A stretch of 64,000 nt of DNA from Croceibacterium segetis (GTDB lineage Bacteria > Pseudomonadota > Alphaproteobacteria > Sphingomonadales > Sphingomonadaceae): positions 248,001 through 312,000 of the forward strand of contig NZ_JAANOZ010000002.1 of assembly GCF_011320115.1 (NCBI RefSeq). The letters are read 5' to 3'. The translations under genes and the position numbers were made by a program. Below are positions 62,017 through 64,000 of this stretch, one piece after another. How positions within the stretch are numbered: the first letter of the stretch is position 1; each line of letters opens with the position of its first letter. The notes below the pieces were generated by a model that searched no databases, was not told the origin of the DNA, and saw only the letters and a list, made by a program, of their open reading frames with translations.

Positions 62017-63570
62017 ATGTTGCGTCTCCCCAGCGCCCTGCTCGCCTGTCTTGCGTTGTTCGCGGCGCTGCCCGCGCAGGCCGACCCGTCGGACATCGAC
62101 GCGGCGGCCCGCGGCGTGGTGCGGGTGATCATCGTCGAAAAGGACGGCGACCAGCTGGTGCCGGTCTCGCACGGCACCGGATTCGCGGTCACGCCCGAGA
62201 GGGTGGTCACCAACTCGCACGTGGTCGAACAGGCCCAGAAAGATCCCAACCTGTTCATCGGCATCGTGCCTTCGGACGGCGGCGAGGCGGTCTATGGCCG
62301 GCTGGTCGCGGTCAGCCAGCGCAACGACCTTGCCCTCGTGGCCACGACCAAGTCGATGCACCTGCCGCCGCTGACCATCGCCGGCAATCCGAACGCCGAA
62401 TCCGGCGCCGTCGTGGCGGTCGGCTATCCGCAGAACGTCGACCGCGCGCAGGGTCTGAACATGGCCGACTTGTTCCGCGCCCAGCCGCCGGTCGAAGCGA
62501 GCGGCTCGCTTGCCGGGCGTCGCCCGAGCCGGCAGTTCGACACCTTGCTGCACACCGCGCCGATCGCACGCGGCAATTCGGGCGGCCCGCTGCTCGATTC
62601 GTGTGGCCGGGTGATCGGCGTCAACAGCTTCGGCGCGGAGACCGCCTCTGCGGAAGCCGGGTTCTATTTCGCGATCTCCACACGCGAACTGCTGCCGTTC
62701 CTGCGCGCCAACGACATCAGCCCGCAAATCAACGACCAGCCCTGCCGCAGCCTGTCCGACCTCAACGCCGAAGAGCGCCAGCGCGCGGAGGAGCAGAAGA
62801 TCGCCGGCGAAGCGAAGGCGCGCGCCGAGGAAGAATCGCTCGCCAAACGGCGGGAGGAAGCCCGCCGCAAGATCGATTTCCAGATTCTCGACGAACGCGA
62901 CAACGGCATGGCACTGGCGCTGGTTCTGATGGTCGTTGCGCTCGGTGGCGCCGGCTTTGCCTGGCTGGCCTACGACGATGGCGAGAACAAGCGGATGAAG
63001 ATCGGCGCGGCGGTGGCGGTGGTCGCATTGGCCGGCGCCGCTCTGGCCTGGGTGTCGCGCCCGGGCTTTTCCGAGGGCGACGATCGCCTGCAGGACCTGC
63101 TGCGCCAGGAAATGACCGCTGACGACCACGGCGCAATTCCCACTCCGCAGCCGGCGGGCGCGCTGGTCTGCACGCTCGTTCCCGAGCGCAGCCGGATCAT
63201 CGGGGCCGCCAACCAGACCGTGCCGTTCGACTGGAAAGACGACGGCTGCGTCAACGGCCGCACCCAGTATGGGCTCTCGGGCGGCTCCTGGACCCGGGTG
63301 TTCGCCCCGGAGAGCGAAGCCAGCGTTTCCGTCAACACTTTCGATCCCGCGACCGGCGAGTATCGGATGGACCGCTACCTGCTCGACAGCGACGCGCTGT
63401 CAAAGGTGCGCGCGGCGCGCGGCAAGTTCCAGGCTCCGGCGTGCGGCGCCGGCGCGGACGCCGCCAGGACGCTCGGGACCGAGCAGACGGCGGTATTGTC
63501 GCTGCTGCCCGCCCAGCCGAACGAGCGGCTGGTCTATCACTGCGCCGAGCAGGCCCCGTCTGGCGGTTAA
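62017..63570 (+). CDS. Trypsin-like serine protease with coiled coil and membrane anchor
   Basis: This 517-residue protein has a signal peptide (to about Ala22) and an S1-type domain. The triad is His68 ('VVTNSHVVEQ'), Asp104 ('QRNDLALVAT') and Ser188 ('ARGNSGGPLLD'). A charged coiled coil (about 248-290, 'NAEERQRAEEQKIAGEAKAR') and two close membrane spans (about 298-318 and 326-345) follow. The extracytoplasmic domain after them is unknown and Cys-containing. It has no PDZ domain, so it is not a DegP. The target is unknown. Divergent from the ada operon. Confidence 0.8.
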   Translation: MLRLPSALLACLALFAALPAQADPSDIDAAARGVVRVIIVEKDGDQLVPVSHGTGFAVTPERVVTNSHVVEQAQKDPNLFIGIVPSDGGEAVYGRLVAVSQRNDLALVATTKSMHLPPLTIAGNPNAESGAVVAVGYPQNVDRAQGLNMADLFRAQPPVEASGSLAGRRPSRQFDTLLHTAPIARGNSGGPLLDSCGRVIGVNSFGAETASAEAGFYFAISTRELLPFLRANDISPQINDQPCRSLSDLNAEERQRAEEQKIAGEAKARAEEESLAKRREEARRKIDFQILDERDNGMALALVLMVVALGGAGFAWLAYDDGENKRMKIGAAVAVVALAGAALAWVSRPGFSEGDDRLQDLLRQEMTADDHGAIPTPQPAGALVCTLVPERSRIIGAANQTVPFDWKDDGCVNGRTQYGLSGGSWTRVFAPESEASVSVNTFDPATGEYRMDRYLLDSDALSKVRAARGKFQAPACGAGADAARTLGTEQTAVLSLLPAQPNERLVYHCAEQAPSGG

Positions 63571-64000
63571 TTGGCGGTCAGCGCCCCTGCCTCGGGCCAG
63601 TCGCTATCACCGATGCGCTGGAGGTTCATTTCGAAGATGCGCACCGGCGGCTTGCCTACGGCGATCAGGTCGCCGACCTCGTTCCAGCTGGTAGCGGTGA
63701 TAGTCGCGGTATAGCGAACGCTGCCGCCCGCCGCCGGGGTGCTCCAGACGTAGCCTGTCGGCGTAACCTCGAACGGGAATGTACCGGCGTAACCCTGGGC
63801 ATAGCTGCGGAACTCGTAAGCCTGCTTCTGCGCATCGTAGGACACGACGCCGAAGGCGTTGAAGCCGACATCTTGCCCATCGGAAAAGCCGCGCCCCTCT
63901 ATCACCTTGATCGTGCCGCCGAGCATCGGCCCGATACGCTCGGTCTGGGTCACCCGCCGTTCGCCGGCGCGCGTTTGCGTCACGGCGGGGCCGCGCCAGG
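63567..64000 (-). CDS. DUF1579-like protein, C-terminal part (cut by window edge)
   Basis: The last 143 or so residues are visible, open to the right edge ('WRGPAVTQTRAGERRV...'). 'VTQTERIGPMLGGTIKVIEG' and 'FNAFGVVSYDAQKQAYEFRS' match the lipocalin-like DUF1579/heme-binding-barrel type of exported proteins. A GTG at 63983 could start the gene, but the frame continues upstream with family-like residues, so truncation is more likely. Stop overlaps the protease stop by 4 bases, convergent. Confidence 0.7.
   Translation of the reverse strand, partial: WRGPAVTQTRAGERRVTQTERIGPMLGGTIKVIEGRGFSDGQDVGFNAFGVVSYDAQKQAYEFRSYAQGYAGTFPFEVTPTGYVWSTPAAGGSVRYTATITATSWNEVGDLIAVGKPPVRIFEMNLQRIGDSDWPEAGALTAN

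Overview
The window is chromosomal DNA from a high-GC alphaproteobacterium, most probably a member of the Sphingomonadales (Sphingomonas/Novosphingobium group). Supporting signs are the order plsX-fabH-ihfA-merR next to rpmF, a WalW-type deacetylase, a CobT-type cobaltochelatase subunit, a class I lysyl-tRNA synthetase, a holin related to those of gene transfer agents, and hairpin repeats that resemble repeats I recall from sphingomonads. Genes are tightly packed, and many neighbours share 4-base ATGA or GTGA stop/start overlaps. I see no insertion sequence, no CRISPR array and no complete prophage.

Layout. 0-10 kb: end of a fumarylacetoacetase-family gene, a GTA-type holin, a large secreted beta-helix/beta-propeller protein, aroQ, accB-accC, an Lrp regulator, a PAS/histidine-kinase-like protein, WalW, and tRNA-Ile2(CAU) and tRNA-Pro(UGG). 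10-18 kb: a sulfur-acquisition cluster, all on the minus strand: SLC13 permease, Rrf2 regulator, sulfate-binding protein, CysT, CysW, CysA, a YezD-family protein and an AlgE-like outer-membrane channel. 18-31.5 kb: Amj lipid II flippase, EttA, a LacI-type sensor without its DNA-binding domain, ClC channel, RcnB-family protein, cytochrome b561, 2OG oxygenase, Nramp-related transporter, DUF1003, LysRS and ChrA. 31.5-36 kb: a three-gene unit of a MoaF-like multi-lipocalin protein, a Tat-exported small protein and a tannase/feruloyl-esterase lipoprotein. 36-44.6 kb: DinG-type helicase, SixA-type phosphatase, merR-ihfA-fabH-plsX-rpmF and an MBL hydrolase. 44.6-48.6 kb: an accessory patch with a nuclease-like orphan, a tandem NTF2 protein, small membrane proteins, hairpin repeats, and a LexA-like S24 repressor with a palindromic operator and two small divergent genes. 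48.6-57 kb: dehydrogenase, cysS, a SIR2-like orphan, cobT and priA. 57-64 kb: sorbosone-dehydrogenase-like lipoprotein, CPBP protease, an ada operon, a membrane-anchored trypsin-like protease and a DUF1579-like gene cut by the window edge.

How parts work together. The sulfur cluster contains a plausible outer-membrane entry channel, a periplasmic binding protein, an ABC permease/ATPase, a second sulfate-type permease and a Cys-rich Rrf2 sensor. Two low-GC genes, a SIR2-like protein (51486-52496) and a PD-(D/E)XK-like protein (44624-45316), each start 1-2 bases after the stop codon of a resident gene. They are the best candidates here for undescribed, possibly defensive, accessory functions.
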